64,000 nt of DNA from Siniperca chuatsi. Lineage: Eukaryota > Chordata > Actinopteri > Centrarchiformes > Sinipercidae. A program made the position numbers and the translations under genes. Below are positions 26,638 through 41,600 of this stretch, piece after piece. A model generated the notes under the pieces. It made no database searches and was not told the origin of the DNA. It saw nothing but the letters and a program-made list of their open reading frames with translations. Location of the stretch: the NCBI RefSeq assembly GCF_020085105.1, contig NC_058046.1, forward strand, positions 6,486,675 to 6,550,674. The letters run 5' to 3'. Each line of letters begins with the position of its first letter. Positions within the stretch are counted from its first letter, which is position 1.

Positions 26638-29600
26638 TAGGGTATGCTGTGTGTGCGGGTGTGTGTGTGCATGTCCGTGTGAAGGCATGCGTGTGCTGTG
26701 TGTGTCTTGGTCAGTCATCGTCCCTCAGGTTGTGGCATGTTGATACATATTGGGCAGCAAGATTTGCCCTGTCTCTTTCTCCTAGAAGAATTTTTAATTT
26801 TGAGAGGTCAAGCTCTTTGAAATCTGAAATTACAGAGGTGAACTTGTTAAAGTAAATGTTCCTTATGTCATTGAAAGTTTTACATTGTAGGAGGAAGTGT
26901 CATCTCTGTCTCAACCTCACCTGTTGAACAGTGACCACATATTTCTTCGTTTTTCGATTGTCAATTTGTGGTCTATACTTGGGTTAGGGTTTTATTTCTA
27001 TTTCAACTGTAACTGGTGTGCTGTCTTGGCCAGGTCTCCCTCAGAAAAGAGATTTAATCTCACGGGACTTCCTGGTTAAATAAAGGTTAAATAAAAACTA
27101 AAAACATTACTTTATTTTGTTTTTTCCCCAGTTATGAAAAAAGGGTGGACTAGTTCCCTTATCAAGAAATGTTCAGTTTGCTGACATATTGTCAGAACAA
27201 ATGAAAATAGTAAACCCATGATTCACTGTGTCTCACCAGTTCCTTCTGCAGCGTCCTCTTCAGTTCTGCCAGTCTCTGCTGCAGCTGCTTGATGGTCTGC
27301 AAAACAACATCAATGTGTTTTATTTGTGGTGATGGGTGTATCTGCTGGTATGTATGTATCTGCAGAATGTATCTGCCTGGAGTTGATATTTCATTAAAAG
27401 CTAAAGGAACAACAGAATGGGAGTATGAAGCTAGCTGACCCTGTTCTTGTCGCTGAGCTGCTGCTCCAGCTCTCTGTTGACCTTCTGAATGTGATCCAGA
27501 TCGTCCACCGTCACACTGCCGTTCTGATCCTCCTCACACACTTCAGGGCTGTGAAGCTGTTCTGTCAGGGTTTCCACCTCCACCTCCAGGTATGAGATCT
27601 GGGCAACACATACCAAACCACAATGACCATTAATTCATGTTTGATTACAGGCATGAGCTGAAAGTTATCTCTTTAGGTTATAAGATATGAGACAATCAGA
27701 ATATAAACAAGATTAGAGCAAAGCGATGGTGGTACACAGAAAGAGGATAAATTAATGTATAAAAAGTGTGCAAAACATTGTCAGTACAACACCCAAGACA
27801 AATGAAAATATATGATGTGAAAAATATTTTTACAGTCAAACTTAAAGTTAAGTGTTAAGCTTGAGCTCCAGATATGGAAAACTGGTCTTCCCTGGACATT
27901 GTTTTTTATGTGTGATGGACAGGTCAATGATGAGCTAGAGATGAAAGATTGGTGACTTGCTGACCTCTGGGTAGTGTTGAACAAAAGAACTATTACAGGA
28001 GAAACTTGTACATTTGGTTAGACTTAAAATCCCAAACAACTTACTAACACTACTTAAAACTTACTATTTTACTTGCTGCATCAGTACTGTATGTACAGTA
28101 TAAGAGTATGTAAGTATGTAGGTATTTCTGACTTTGCGTGTAGGTGCTAACCCGCGCCTGGCAGCTATCTAGCTGCTGTGTCTGGCTGAGCAGCTCCTCC
28201 CTCAGGCTGATCAGCTGGGAGTCTTTGTCCAGCTCCACCTGCACCATCTGGGCTCGCTGTTGCTCTACCTCCTCCTGCAGCTGGACCAATGATGCCTGCC
28301 GACACTGCACCTCTGCAACAAACACACACACACGATTGTTTTCGTGTCAAAATTTGTACAGTAGGGGGTGGACAAAATGAACCACTTTATGAAAAAGTTG
28401 CAACATTTGTGTTTATTTGAAAAAAAAAATCACAATCCAAAAGCTGAGCCAACTCAGCATTTGCCTTAGGTGTTTGTTTGCCTTATTTTGGCTACTCCCT
28501 GTACGAGCATTTGACCAATATGGATTTTCCAATGCCAATAGCACTATTTTTAGATCAAAGTGGCTAATACCCGGTATCAGTACAGAATTCACAGCTTGCT
28601 TCATTTTATTTTTGCCCAGTTATAAAAAACAGGGTGGACTAGCTCCCGTATCAAGAAATGTTCTGTTTGCAGAGATATTATATATATACACAATATATAA
28701 TAACATAATTCACCATTTTAAGAAATGAACAACTACTGCTACACAAAGAAAGAAATACATAAAGAACTTAACCTCATGATTACAAAATGGAAGCACAGGA
28801 AATTCAGGTGGCAATATGGAGGATTTTAAGTGTGTTTGTGCATGTGTGTACCATTCTGGAGTGTTTTGATGTCTTCCTCTCTCAGTGCTAGCTTCTCAGT
28901 GACAGTGGACAGTTCCTGCTGTGAGGTCTGTAGAGATTTGGTCAGCTCTCCAACCTGACAACGAGCAAAGGCAAACACTTCTTTTACATTGTCTTATAAT
29001 CTGTGAGTGCTCAAATAAAAGTACAGTCCACTGAATATCAATTCTTCTGTTCTTCCTTCCCTGCAAAGAAATATACGTGTTTGTGACTGGTCCAGAGGGA
29101 GACTGCTGCGTCATTTGTGGGGGACCACATCTTAGCTATTGCCTTTCTATTATTGTGAATATAGCATGTTGTTTTTTTGCCCACAGACCTGTGTTTGCAG
29201 CTCCTCCTTCTGACGTCTGGTTTCTTCTAGAGCTTTGGCAATTTCTGTGCTCACTGTCTGCCGGCTGTTCAGCTCGGCCTGAGGGAACACACCAAGACCA
29301 AGAGTGAGGACTACAAATACACTCCGCTTTCCTTTATGAAACTTACCTTTATCTTTTGTTTTTGGTTTTAGACCAAAACATATATGTCAGTGAAGCTGTA
29401 TCACATTATGTAAAGACTACAACCAGATAAATTGTGTAATGTCATGTGTTTAGTGTCTGAGCAACTGATTTTCATTATTTACAGAATACTGAATAGTTGC
29501 AGTAGATGGATTTTTTTCCATTACATGTACCTCTTTAAAAACACTGAATATCAGCAGAGAATATGAGATCTCAGCTTTTAAAGTCAATCAAATGCCAATT

Positions 29601-32600
29601 TGTGCTTTTAAAAAAATCTTGTGTGTTATAGTTGTTCTAACCCTGCAATGCTCCAGCTCTTCTGTCTGATGCATCAGAGTGGAGCTTGCCTCACCCCACT
29701 GCTTGTCCAGATCAGCCTAGCACACAAGAACAGGTAAGGTAAAGTATTAGTCAACATAGAGCTACTGCATAGTGTTATAGATTACAAATAAATCTTTGAA
29801 AAATAAAAATAGCTGAAAATGAGAACCAAAACATACCACCCTGTCCTGCAGCATCTGCCTTTCTGTGTGTAAAGAGGTGATACTTTCCTCCAGCCGGCTG
29901 GCCTTCTCCTGACTCTGCTGCTGTAGCAAACACACCTGCTGATCCAAAAAGGCCTTCTCTGCACTCCACTCTCCTTGCTGAACAAAACACACATACAAAT
30001 GCATACAAAAACCCACTTTCACTTGATTTTTACCAGATTGAAAATCAGCATTTTCTCTACAAAAGGACATACAATTTCAGGTTACAAATAACAACATATC
30101 TTTCTTTTAAATGCTCCATATGTTACAAATGGGTACATGTTGTGGATCAATAGCTTACTGTATTAATTAATATATATTGTGATTTCACACTTGCAACCGA
30201 CGTTATATGTTTTCAACAGACAGCAACACCCCACCATTCTCAAAAGTGAATATGGTCGTTTTCTTCTAACATTGTACTTCCTAGACCTGAACCAAAATGC
30301 TTCATAACTGACACTAACTGTGTTTACTGACAACATTGTATTTTGGTGTTAAAAAAAAAAAAACATCTGGATTCTGATATTTGTTGTTCTGAACGTATGC
30401 ATTTTTTACACAAGTAGTGGTGGCCAGGACGCCTTTCAAAAAAAAATGTTCACTGTCTGAATACTTGCACTGAAATTAAGAACATTATAGAGTGTACATT
30501 GGTGTCTGCCACAGTGTCATTCTTGATACTACCACAAGATGACACCAAAGTAAAGAATCAAATCCTACAAACTGTTTAATATTTAGAATTTTGTTTTTGT
30601 TTGAGCAATGACATGTAGAGCAAGAGCAGCAATTTTGACTTATTTAATTCAATTAATTTGCTTGTGAATTTGTAATCAAATCACTGATCACTGAAATAAA
30701 CTTTGCAACCATAGTTCTCACTTATATTCTATTTTTGGTGAGGAAAGCTCTATTTGTTTATTTTCCGGGCCATTTTTCCCAGTTGGCTGAAAATTATACC
30801 TGACAAGGGCTCCAACCAGAAGTTTATAGGTTCAGTGATAAGTCTGTCTACTCTGACAGCCCCTTTGGGAAAATATCAAGCCTATTTCTGTCTAAAAAAA
30901 GACTAATTTTGTGCTCTTGACTGTTGTGGTACTCACCAGTCTATTCATGCACTGCTGTTTCTCTGTGATCTGCTGCTCTGCACTCTTTAGTCTCTCACTA
31001 CTCTCTAGGACTTGCTGCTCCAGATTAGTTATCTGAAATAGAAAACAGTACAATGATTAATTGTGATCAGACTGCCACACTATGAGCAACAACATCAGCG
31101 AGTCAACAGAAATCCATTAACTTCCTATTAAGGTGAGGAACATTGAAACATTGAAGTTCCATTTTTTTACTGTTGTCAGCTGTCATCAGACAGTCTTTAC
31201 TGTATGCTTCCTGGGTCCCCGTACCCATGTGATTTGGTTAATGAACAATGCTTCAAAAAGGAACAAGAAGTTGATTCGGGTCATTCAAAGCTTCCCGGTT
31301 CTCTAGTTGATAATAAACATCTACTACAATTAACATCTCAAATATAATGCTTTTGAATTAATTTTTGATATTAAGTTTGAAATCAAATTGACTCTTCAGA
31401 CACTGGTGATATCGGTGTCTGTGCCAACCTTTCAGTTGGTTTTGGTGTTTTTCTGCCCCCTACTGGTAAAAAGTTGATTAATGCTGCTTTAAGCAGCTTG
31501 AACCTCTGATTCAATTTAATCATAACAAGTTTTCTGTTTATGTTCCACAAGATATAATTATCCAAACAATGTAAATGTACATGGGGCAAAAAACTGTGGA
31601 GCTAAATAACATGATTTACTCAATCTCAGCCTGAGCAGCCCATCAACCAAGAACATGGAGAGAAACATTATTGCTTAATTATCTGTTATTCTTGCAGTAC
31701 TGTGCTGTTGCTTACTTGTGTGTCTGTTCTCTGCTTGTAGGCTCTGGAGGAGTCGTCTTTGTGTCGTAGAAGGGTCTGCAGCTCAGTAATGCTGCAACTC
31801 ATTCTGGATACCTGAGGTCAGACAGGAGAGACACACTTTCTGTGACACTGAGTTATTACCTTTGCTAACAGTCTTTTCTTTTGACAATTTAGCCTGTTCT
31901 AAGGTTAAGTTAGGAAAGCCCCATATTGTTTTCCTGTAGAAGCTTTGTCATAGTATCTTTTTATTCACCTGAAAGCTGTAACAGCATCAACTGTTGTTTG
32001 GTGACCTGTTTAATATAGCACAATGAGTAATGATCTCAGCAGTTATTCTACTTAATCCACAGAAATGATATCCATTTATAATCATGGATTTGCAGATTTG
32101 GTGGAAAATGATAATATATAACAGATGCAGGGACTTTACCATAGGTCAGGGTTTAGTGAATAGATGGACTGGTTTACCTGTGCCTCCAGAGAGCTGACAG
32201 TATCAGCATGGTTCGTCCGAACCGCTAGCAGCTCTGCTCTGGTCTCTTCCAGACTTTGCTCCAGGCTGGACTTCTGAAAAGCCAACAACTGCACTGATAA
32301 ATACGTGGTTAAGCTTCTATATCTTTCCCGACATTTCAATGCAATATCTGAATACCATTGCCTAGAACAAGGCATAGTCATAATGAAATACATGTAAAGG
32401 TAAGCTTAACATGATATCTATTTTGTAATGCACAACATGTGTGCCAACAAAGACTACAAAATGATTAGATGAAAAAAATTACTGTAAGCCTCTATAAATT
32501 CTATTAAATTAAATGATTTTAATATACAAGTCAACAACAGACAACAACCAAATCTATGTTGTGAATATTATATGATTATGTTAAATGTTTGTTTACATCA

Positions 32601-35600
32601 ATACTGTTTGTAAACACAAGAGTGTGAATGGTCAATGGCCTTTAAATAAAATTTTGGCTTTGACTTTATCCTGCATTTATTTCATTTAATTATATTTAAT
32701 TGAATGGTAATTGTTGATAATGGATAATTGGTCTCAGCCCTATAAATGACTGAATGAAAGAAAGTTATGAAGTTGGTATGCACATTCTACTGTACATACA
32801 TTATTGAGTGGAAAGCTGTCCTGAATGTTTTCTAAAGGGGTTAATCTAACATAAATTATAGAGTGGAAGGAATCTTTAACATCTGCCACAAATAAAATAA
32901 GGTAGTAGGTTCCAGCAAACACTGGCCTAAACTAAGCGCCTGCTCTAGATGTTCTTCACCTCCTGGAGAAGCTCCTGTAGATGCTCGTCCTGGCTCAGGT
33001 TCCCCTGCAGCCGTCTATCCAGAGAAGTCACTTTCTTCTGAAGGTCCACTAACAAGCGGTCCTTGTCCTCCTCTGTTACAGCAGCCTGATGATGTCAAGG
33101 GAAGACATGAAACTGGCTTACAGGAAACTGTTTCTTAACTCAATTTTAAAATGTGTTAATATTGTTCTTCAAAACGTTTGATAAGATATTTGAAACAAAT
33201 TGTCATATTCTGTTATATTCTCTTATCCCCCTTGTACCTCCTGACTGCCCGAGAGAAATTATGAAACTCCCTGAATTTCCCTGCCTTGAATACATTCTCA
33301 TTCTGAATTATTTGATACTTGAATTCCACAGAAAGTCACAACAGTAGTGAAAGATGGGCTCAAAAGTGTGGCTTCACTTTATTAAAGAAAACGACAAGGC
33401 AAAGTGCAATGCATGTGGGATTAGCTGTAAGTCAGGTTGCACATCAAATTTGACCAAACATTTAAGGCAGCACGCCGTTAATCTGAAAAAATGTTCAGTG
33501 TTTGATGTCTTGTGGTCTCCTAGCCCAAGTGTGTCATCAGTCAGCGTTAGCACCTCCATTAGAGCCAGGGATACCAAGCTACGACACACCGTTCTCTTTG
33601 GCAATAAAGGGAAAGATGACCAAAGAGAAAACTGAGGAGTGTCAAATACCAAAGCATCCACAAGAAAATGTATGTCCTGACTGTGAATCATGCATTTTCA
33701 TTGTATGTATTTACTTTGTGAATGTTCAGTTAAAAAGACTCTGAACTTACTTATTTTAATGAAACAATTAAACTCAAAGTAAATACTTAAAAGAATAAAG
33801 ATATTTTTGTAATCTAAACTTTGACCTCTTTTTTTTATTTTTTTTTATAACCATATTGGAATTGAAAGTGGGAATCAATAAGAACCGGAATCGATAAAAT
33901 TCAAATGATACCCAACCCTACTGTTGTACACGTTATACACCATATTATAACTGATATCTTAATATCTATATCAAAATTGTATATGTATAAACTATAGTTA
34001 AAATGTGAGAAAATGTTTTTTTTTTTTTTATTTGTTTCAATTAGTTTAATTGTACTCCAGCAGGGTTGCACTGTGACCCTGATCTACTGCATGCCCTACT
34101 GCCCAGTAAACTAGCATAATGATGCTCACCTTGCTAATGTAAGATAGAGGAAACTAGCAATGGATAATGGATGAACACTAAGCATGTGAAAAACAATATG
34201 TAAATAAACAAACTGAACTGAACTAAGTATATTTTTGGTTCTACACCACAGATGGCAAAATTATGGATAAAGGTGAAGCTAATGTGTTCTGTTAGTTCTC
34301 ATGTTTTTTGTTGTTGTTTTTTTTTTAAACTTCTACTATTCCCTGACTCTCTCATTCACAATGTGGTGGTCAGTTCTAGGCTGTTGCCAAATAGTACATA
34401 TTATAAAGTGTATAGCATTGTTAGACCATACACATGGGTGGGGAAACCGCAGTTTGATTATGTTCTGACCTTTTGTTGTTGCAACTTCAGGACGTCATGT
34501 TCAGTCTGTAATTCCTGGAGGGACCTCTCTAAAGTCGACACCATACTCTGTGACTGAAAAACAAACATTTCACATACTCACTTGATTTACAGACAACTGC
34601 TTCGACAAATTATTTATTTACGAATACTGTTTACTGTTAGAATGTAGCTTGTGCAGCTTGAGTTCAGGACTGACCTTCTGGAAGTCTTCAGAGACCTGCT
34701 GGATGACTGCCTGCAGCTCCTGGCATTGTCCCTCCAGCTCACTGATCTTCTTGTCTGCCTCCTCTCTGAGCAGCAGCAGTTCCTCTCTGGACAAATCCAA
34801 TGAGATGCACTTGGTCAAAAAAAAAAAAAAATCATAGCTCAACTTGAATTTAATTCTTTTTTAGATTTGTTAATTTTAAAGTTAACAGGCAAATCCCCCA
34901 ATGATTGCTGGGGATATGCCTGGGCAATATGGTTTGCACTTTTAACAGATTTTCATTTTCCATAAACCTATGATTTTTCATCAGACTACTTATAAGAGCA
35001 TAAAAATCACATACTGCTGCCTGTTGCATTCCTTCCTTCTTACCTCTCTATTTCAAGCTCAGAGTTGAGCCTGCAGCTCTCCTCATGCTGCTTTTCCAGA
35101 GCCTGGAGTTTCCCCCGAGCCTCAGACAGCCCTCGTTTTGCTGAGTGAACTTCAGCCTCCTTCTGCTGGAGCTCCCGCTCCCGCTGGCTTAGCTGCTCCT
35201 CCTTCTTCAGCAACTGATAGACATAAAGGGGAAATAAATCGTAATGAAAGAACATACCATGCACTAAACAAAGTGCCCAGGTGAAATCAAATCACACCTC
35301 AACAAACTAAGTGCTTTCAAACACATTCAGTGCCAAAGAGACTCTCCTATCCTGCACTGAGACTCACAAACTTACTCCAAATAGTAGTTCTTTAAATCAT
35401 TTCCAGCTCATCTCCAATTTTCAATTTAATCACAACATGACAAAAAAAAGGTGGCAAATTGCATCACTGTTGTTACATAATGCTGCAAATCCAGCCATCC
35501 AACTCCACATGTACGCACCATGTGTTTAACTTTAGCGAGCTCCTGCTGCTGAAAGCCCTCCAGTTCATCCAGGTCATCCCTTTTCTGGAAGAGTACTAAG

Positions 35601-38600
35601 CTTTGCTCCATCATCTCCTCTAGCCGGGCTGACAGGGCAGCCTTGTCCTAAACAAACACAACAGTTATATACTATACCAATGAACACATGCATATGTCCA
35701 TTTTCAGGACATGTGCAGATTTGAGGAAGCCAAATTTAAGTGTGCTTTCACACCTGGAGTTCGGTTTGTTTGGTCCGGACCAAGGAAAAAATTATACACC
35801 TACTAAAATAGTAGGACACAAGCACAACACACCTCTGGTTTAACTCCTTTTCACTTCTGACATATCAGGGAAAATCCCTGCAATGTGGTATCGCACCGAC
35901 GTGTTACCATGGCTACCAAATGATCTGACAGAATTATAGGGTATACATCGCTTTTAGCCTAGATCAGGAGATTATTTTCTAAACAGTTCACAATCAGTTG
36001 AAAGCTTTTGAATTCATGCAGACCAAGACCCTCCTTTTCAGGAGGTCTCAGTCCGGTTGTTTGGTCCACACCAGACTTCAAACACACCAGAGTTCAACTG
36101 AACTGCACCAAAGAGGTTAGGTGTGAAAGCACCCAATTTGAGCCTTGCACTGTTTTTGAAGTCCTTGATCTTTCTATGTTAGGCATCGAAAACAAACTTT
36201 AAGATCTTCAGTATCATGATAAAATAGTGCATTATTGAAAGTCACCAAAGATTTAAAGACTTACCTTTTCCACAACGGCCATCTTCTCCATCCATTCCTG
36301 CAGGTAAAGGATAGAAAGAGATAAGTACCCAAGCCACAAATCAGAACTATACAATAAGTGAGACAGAGTGGCATTTACCTGATCCTTCTTCTCCAGTGCT
36401 AAAGTCATCCCCTCTGCCATTTTGGCTCTGTTGGCCTGGTGACACTCGTTCTGGTCTTGAAGTTTCTTTATGGATGCTGGACAGCGAAAGTGAGAGAGAG
36501 GAAAAAAAGGGAAAGATGGAAACCATACAGAGAGGTTTGTATGCAACCAAAGAGAACAGAAATATTTAATAGCACAGACAGTGGCACCGTTAGTAGCTGT
36601 GAAAAGTTAGAGTCAGATTAAGGAGTGTGTTCATCCCAGAAGCAAAGACAGGCAAAGACAAGCGATGCATGGCAACTGACAAAACTTAAAACAGCTAACA
36701 CTGTAATATCTGTGTGAGAACTAATAAAGAAATCCACCCTAAAGTCTACATCTCCTTGAAGCTGCACTGTTCATTACAACTTACAATACTTAAGTACCAG
36801 ATTGAACCAACAACATTGTACTATTGTTAAAGCCTTAATACTTGAAAACAAACATCAATAATCAGTAGTTCTTTACCATGAACTAAACCTTTAAAGTCAG
36901 CTCTGAGAGAAGCGCTAAGGGAAATGCTGTTGGGTCATTAAAATTAAAAGGTTCATGCCTAAGAAATTCTAAGATATTTTGAGAGGCAAGTTGATATCTT
37001 GGCCTGATGGTGGCACTAGAGACTTATGGATTGCCCAAAAGGGAAATGGTTCACTCTCTGAAGAACACGAACGTGCTCTGTAAATTTCACGGCAACCAGC
37101 CGATAACCCCTCATGTCCAATGGATGCAGCTGTGTCGTTTTCCTGTTGTGCTACCACTCTGTAGTTCCAATGTGTGCTGGATGTGTTTCAGAAACATAGC
37201 ATCTTCAAGCGGTTTGTTCTTCAGCAGCCGCATTTCCAATAAAGTTTAGAGTTTGTTTGTCAACATTGCATATTGAAAAAGTTTGCAGCTCATTTATGAT
37301 AGATGACGTAACCGATCTTATACGTTATGGCTGTACTTAACCCATTTTAATTATCGAACACAGCACAACATCTTATCTTTTCTGAATAGTGTATATTAAT
37401 CAAGAAAAACTAGTTGAAAACTACTCTGTATGAGTGTAAAGACAAAGTCAGTAACAAATAAAATGCATTGTTAAACATTCATTTAATGTCAACTGTCGTC
37501 AAATATAGGCATTTATATACATTCACATAGTGAATTTAACACCTCAGAGGCACAAAAATAAACCTAGAGTGTGGAGTGAGTGAAGTGGAGAAAAGACCTG
37601 CGAGTGAGAAGCTCTGCTTATGTGTCCAATTGAATGGCATCAGATCTTCTCCAGCAGCCATGACGGAGCCGGAAAGGGGCACGGCTGCGTCCAGTGGACA
37701 TTGGGGCTTAGATTGTGATATTTCTTGTGCACAAAATCCAAATTTGAGGCTAGCAGAAAAGTTCACCAAAAACATTTGAATCCATCCTCAGGACCCTAAA
37801 TATCCACAGTATAATCTCAACAGTGTTGGACAGACAGTCCAACTGATATCGCAAAAACAAATCGAAAATACCAGGACAAATCCATCATAAGAGCCAGATA
37901 TACTGGTTCCTCCACTGGCAGTAAGCCCAACAGACCAGAATGCAACACAGCTGTAAGACATGTTGATATTAAAATAATGGGTGTGTGGCTGCAATCATTG
38001 CCCTAATGTAGACGTGTGGGGCTAACTGAGGGAAAGTGGGTACACCAACAAAGAGACAATGCATACATAACTCTGAAATCCCAGTGTAAAAGATCTGAGG
38101 GTGGATTTTTAGATTTAAAGTCAAAAGCATTCAGCGCACCCAAAGCAAACCTCTAAAGCCCCATAATATTAGCACCTGCGATAAAAAATGATCTTCATGG
38201 GAGGACGTGATGATATGCTAAGTTATTACAGCTGACAGACAAATGAGAGAAAGGAAGGTAATTCGGAGGAGAGTAGAGGTACGTACAATCCTGATGCTTT
38301 TCTAATGCAATTTCAAGCTTGTCCTTGGTCTTCTGCATAATTCGTAGCTGCTCAGCGTAGTCTAGTGTTGGGAAGTAGGGTGATGGGATGGGGTATCAAC
38401 AGTACATAGACACACACACACATGCACACCAACACACAACCACACACACAAAACACAAACAAGAAGGAGGAACAGGCAGATGACGGTAAAGAGAGAGGTA
38501 GGAGAGAAAGTGAACAGAAGGAGAGGGAGAAAGAAAAAGGGAAAACATGATTGAGAAATAATGGAAGGTAAAACTATTAATGATTTTCTTATCTGAGAAA

Positions 38601-41600
38601 ACCATACTGGTTGAAAGGCTGCATGAGAATGTGCAACCTTTAACCTTTTCTAGGGGTGCCAAGACACATAAGCCACCCAAAAAGAAGAGGAGCCATTATA
38701 CTGAGTAGAGGAGAAAAAAAACAAACAAACACCCTAAATCTACAATTATAATCTTTGTCCCATTGAATATACACCCAGCAAACATTTAAACAGCAATAAA
38801 TTATCATATTCATTCTGAGACATTAATATAATCACCATTAACAAGAGAAATAATTGCTAGCATGGCTAACACCCTCTGTGCTGCATTTTTCAACATGTAG
38901 AACCAGGTCACGTTTATAGAGAAATCAACTTTCCTACTTTAAATTCAAAACAGGAAGAGGACAATGTTCTTCCAAGGCAAACAGAGCTTAAGATTCTACA
39001 CTTTGTGGAACATTTAGATGGTTGAGGAAGTGAAAGGCCAAATGAAAAGTAATTTGCATTTTTGACAGTATCACAATTAACTTAGCATTGATATATTGAT
39101 GTTTATCAAGTGTGTCATTTCTGATAAGCTGCCACCATCTTACTGCGAAATTGACTCTCTCAAAGATCAAGATTAAAATCTGGATCTCTGGCAAAAACAG
39201 TATGTTCAACAAACTGATCTGAACTAAACTGAAAGTGACGCAGTCAGGCTCATGAAGTGTTTGTAGATGTGTCAAGCAAAGATTAAAGCACAGATATTTA
39301 ACTGCTCAATGACAGAGGCAGGGTTGATAAAATGTCATTTGCTTTACACTAAGACTGAATCCAGCATTTACATATCCCAGCTTTTTGGTTCCTGACGGGA
39401 TCTAGTCATGTTCTTTTGACAAATATAGTTTGTTTTAGCTGCTGTTGCCAGTTTCATAGACCAGAGGCATTCAAGTTTCATTACCAAGACCAGTGTTTTA
39501 TCCAATATTTTGTCTATTATGTTTGTCTAGATGGTTGATGGATGGATTTTGTTTTTATATGGGTTGTTCCTGTGCGGTCGGACAGATAGGCCTATGAATT
39601 TTCTCATGGTCTGGCAGTTATAAACTAACATGCTTTTATTTATTGTGAGCGTGACTGTGGTTTGCAGAGAATTTTTTTTAAAATGGGACACAATTTAAAC
39701 TTGGCCATAAGAGTTGCCTTAAAAGTAAGCTTTTAACTGATAATTTATTACATTATTAACAGGTAAAATAATCTGGGGTACATATTTATCAACACTGCAA
39801 TTACATTTTTGGTTACTGCTTCAGCTTTTATGAGATGACAACCATGAGTTGGCAATTTGATAAGATTCTGATGTTATTTCATTAACCAACAGTTATGATA
39901 GGATCTGTCACTTACAAGCTGCACTTTTTTAATGTCTTTGATTCTGGGTACTGATCTCTCCTGAGAGCTACAGGTGGAATCGCTCCAGCTGCTTAACCTT
40001 AGGTCTGACATATCCTACCTGATAGCTTGGCCTCCAGCTTCCGGATCTGATCATTTCTTCTGAGGAGCTGGGCGGGCAGGTCGTCCCTGGAGCTGCTGCC
40101 ATCGGAGGCCTGAAGACACACACAAAGCATTAGGTAGCACTTATTAGTCATCCTATTCATAGTGTTGAATTTAAAGCAAATATCCACCAAAACTCTGAAA
40201 TCATCAAGTTGTGATGTTCGAAGCATTTCACTGGTAACTTGTAATTTTCACCGCAGGAAACATCGCTATACTGGCTACTTTTCTAATCTGGTGAATAGTC
40301 TGAAATTTCAGGAATTCCCTAGATATCAAGTCCACATATCAAGTCTAAAACCTGAAGCTTATCCTTGATGTTTTAGATCACAGAAAGACATTCTGTTGTT
40401 ATTAAACTACATTGCTGTTGCACTACAAATACCTCTGTATGCTATGTCATTGGTATTTGGCTAATCAGCTGCAGGAAAAATTAAAATATATGAAATGGAT
40501 GCAGAAAGGAAAGTTGCCACCAGTCAGTGTCATGCAAACAAGCTGGGTAAACTGCAGTATCCACACTACTAAGTATTAATTGTACCAGAAACACAATGTC
40601 ACATATCACTTGGCAGTATTGCTACTCAGCAACTTCACTAAATAATTTAGCAAAGTGCAACTGAGACAGCACTACACCCTCAGGAGTCTGGCTTCCCCTG
40701 TGAGGGATTGCACTCCCCTGTTAGCTCCAATAAACAGAGCTTTACCACAGATATGGATTTCCTTTACAAGGTATAACAACAACATTTCTCTTGAAAACAA
40801 TATAGGAAATCCCTAAAAATATCACACTGCACTGCAGAACCCACTAAAAACATGTAAGCTGTGAGTGTGTTCTGTAACGACAAGAGAAACTAATCAACGT
40901 GGCTTCATGTTACACTGAGTAGCACTGTATCCTGACTACTTGCAATCAATACAATAGAGACCAACCCACTAAGTCATCCTTATTCTATAGTAATGTCAGT
41001 CACACAAGCCCTGTTACCTACAACTGCCTGACTGGTGACTATTTCAAAAGCCAGCCAGGGTTCCAATCATAGCTCTGACCTGAAATTGCAGGACTTTTCT
41101 GTGACTTTCCAAAACTAATTCAGAGTGACAAATGACATGACAAGAAAATTCATCCTTGATCACTATTGTTTTTCAATCTATTTTCCATTACGGCTGGACT
41201 GAAAACACTGTAATGCAACCAATGTGTGAACAAAGTTGAAAAATAATTACTTTTGGTAAAAGGACCCATTCAGAAAATACTGTGATATTTAATGATATCT
41301 GAGTTTAAATTATTTATCTCATCATGCAGCTATTTATTCCTCTGTGAACATCAGTGAGAGGAGAGATGGGGTACTGATGACATCTATACATTTGGATGTG
41401 CCACAGAGGGGATTACTAATGCAGCTGGACCACGACCATTAGCATCAACAAACGATCTACAAACATTTAAGGTGCTTTGTTGAAAAGAACTCAATGCAGT
41501 GCAGTTCATTAAAGGACCTGTTAGGCCAAAAACAGATTAGATCTAGTAAAAACTAACAATTATTTATTATATATTCTGAAAATAGCCCTCGAGTTGAGAA

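Noticed and set aside
33354-33635. BED zinc-finger host gene
   Set aside because: hAT terminal sequence beside it and loss of the rest of the transposase make a transposon remnant more likely.
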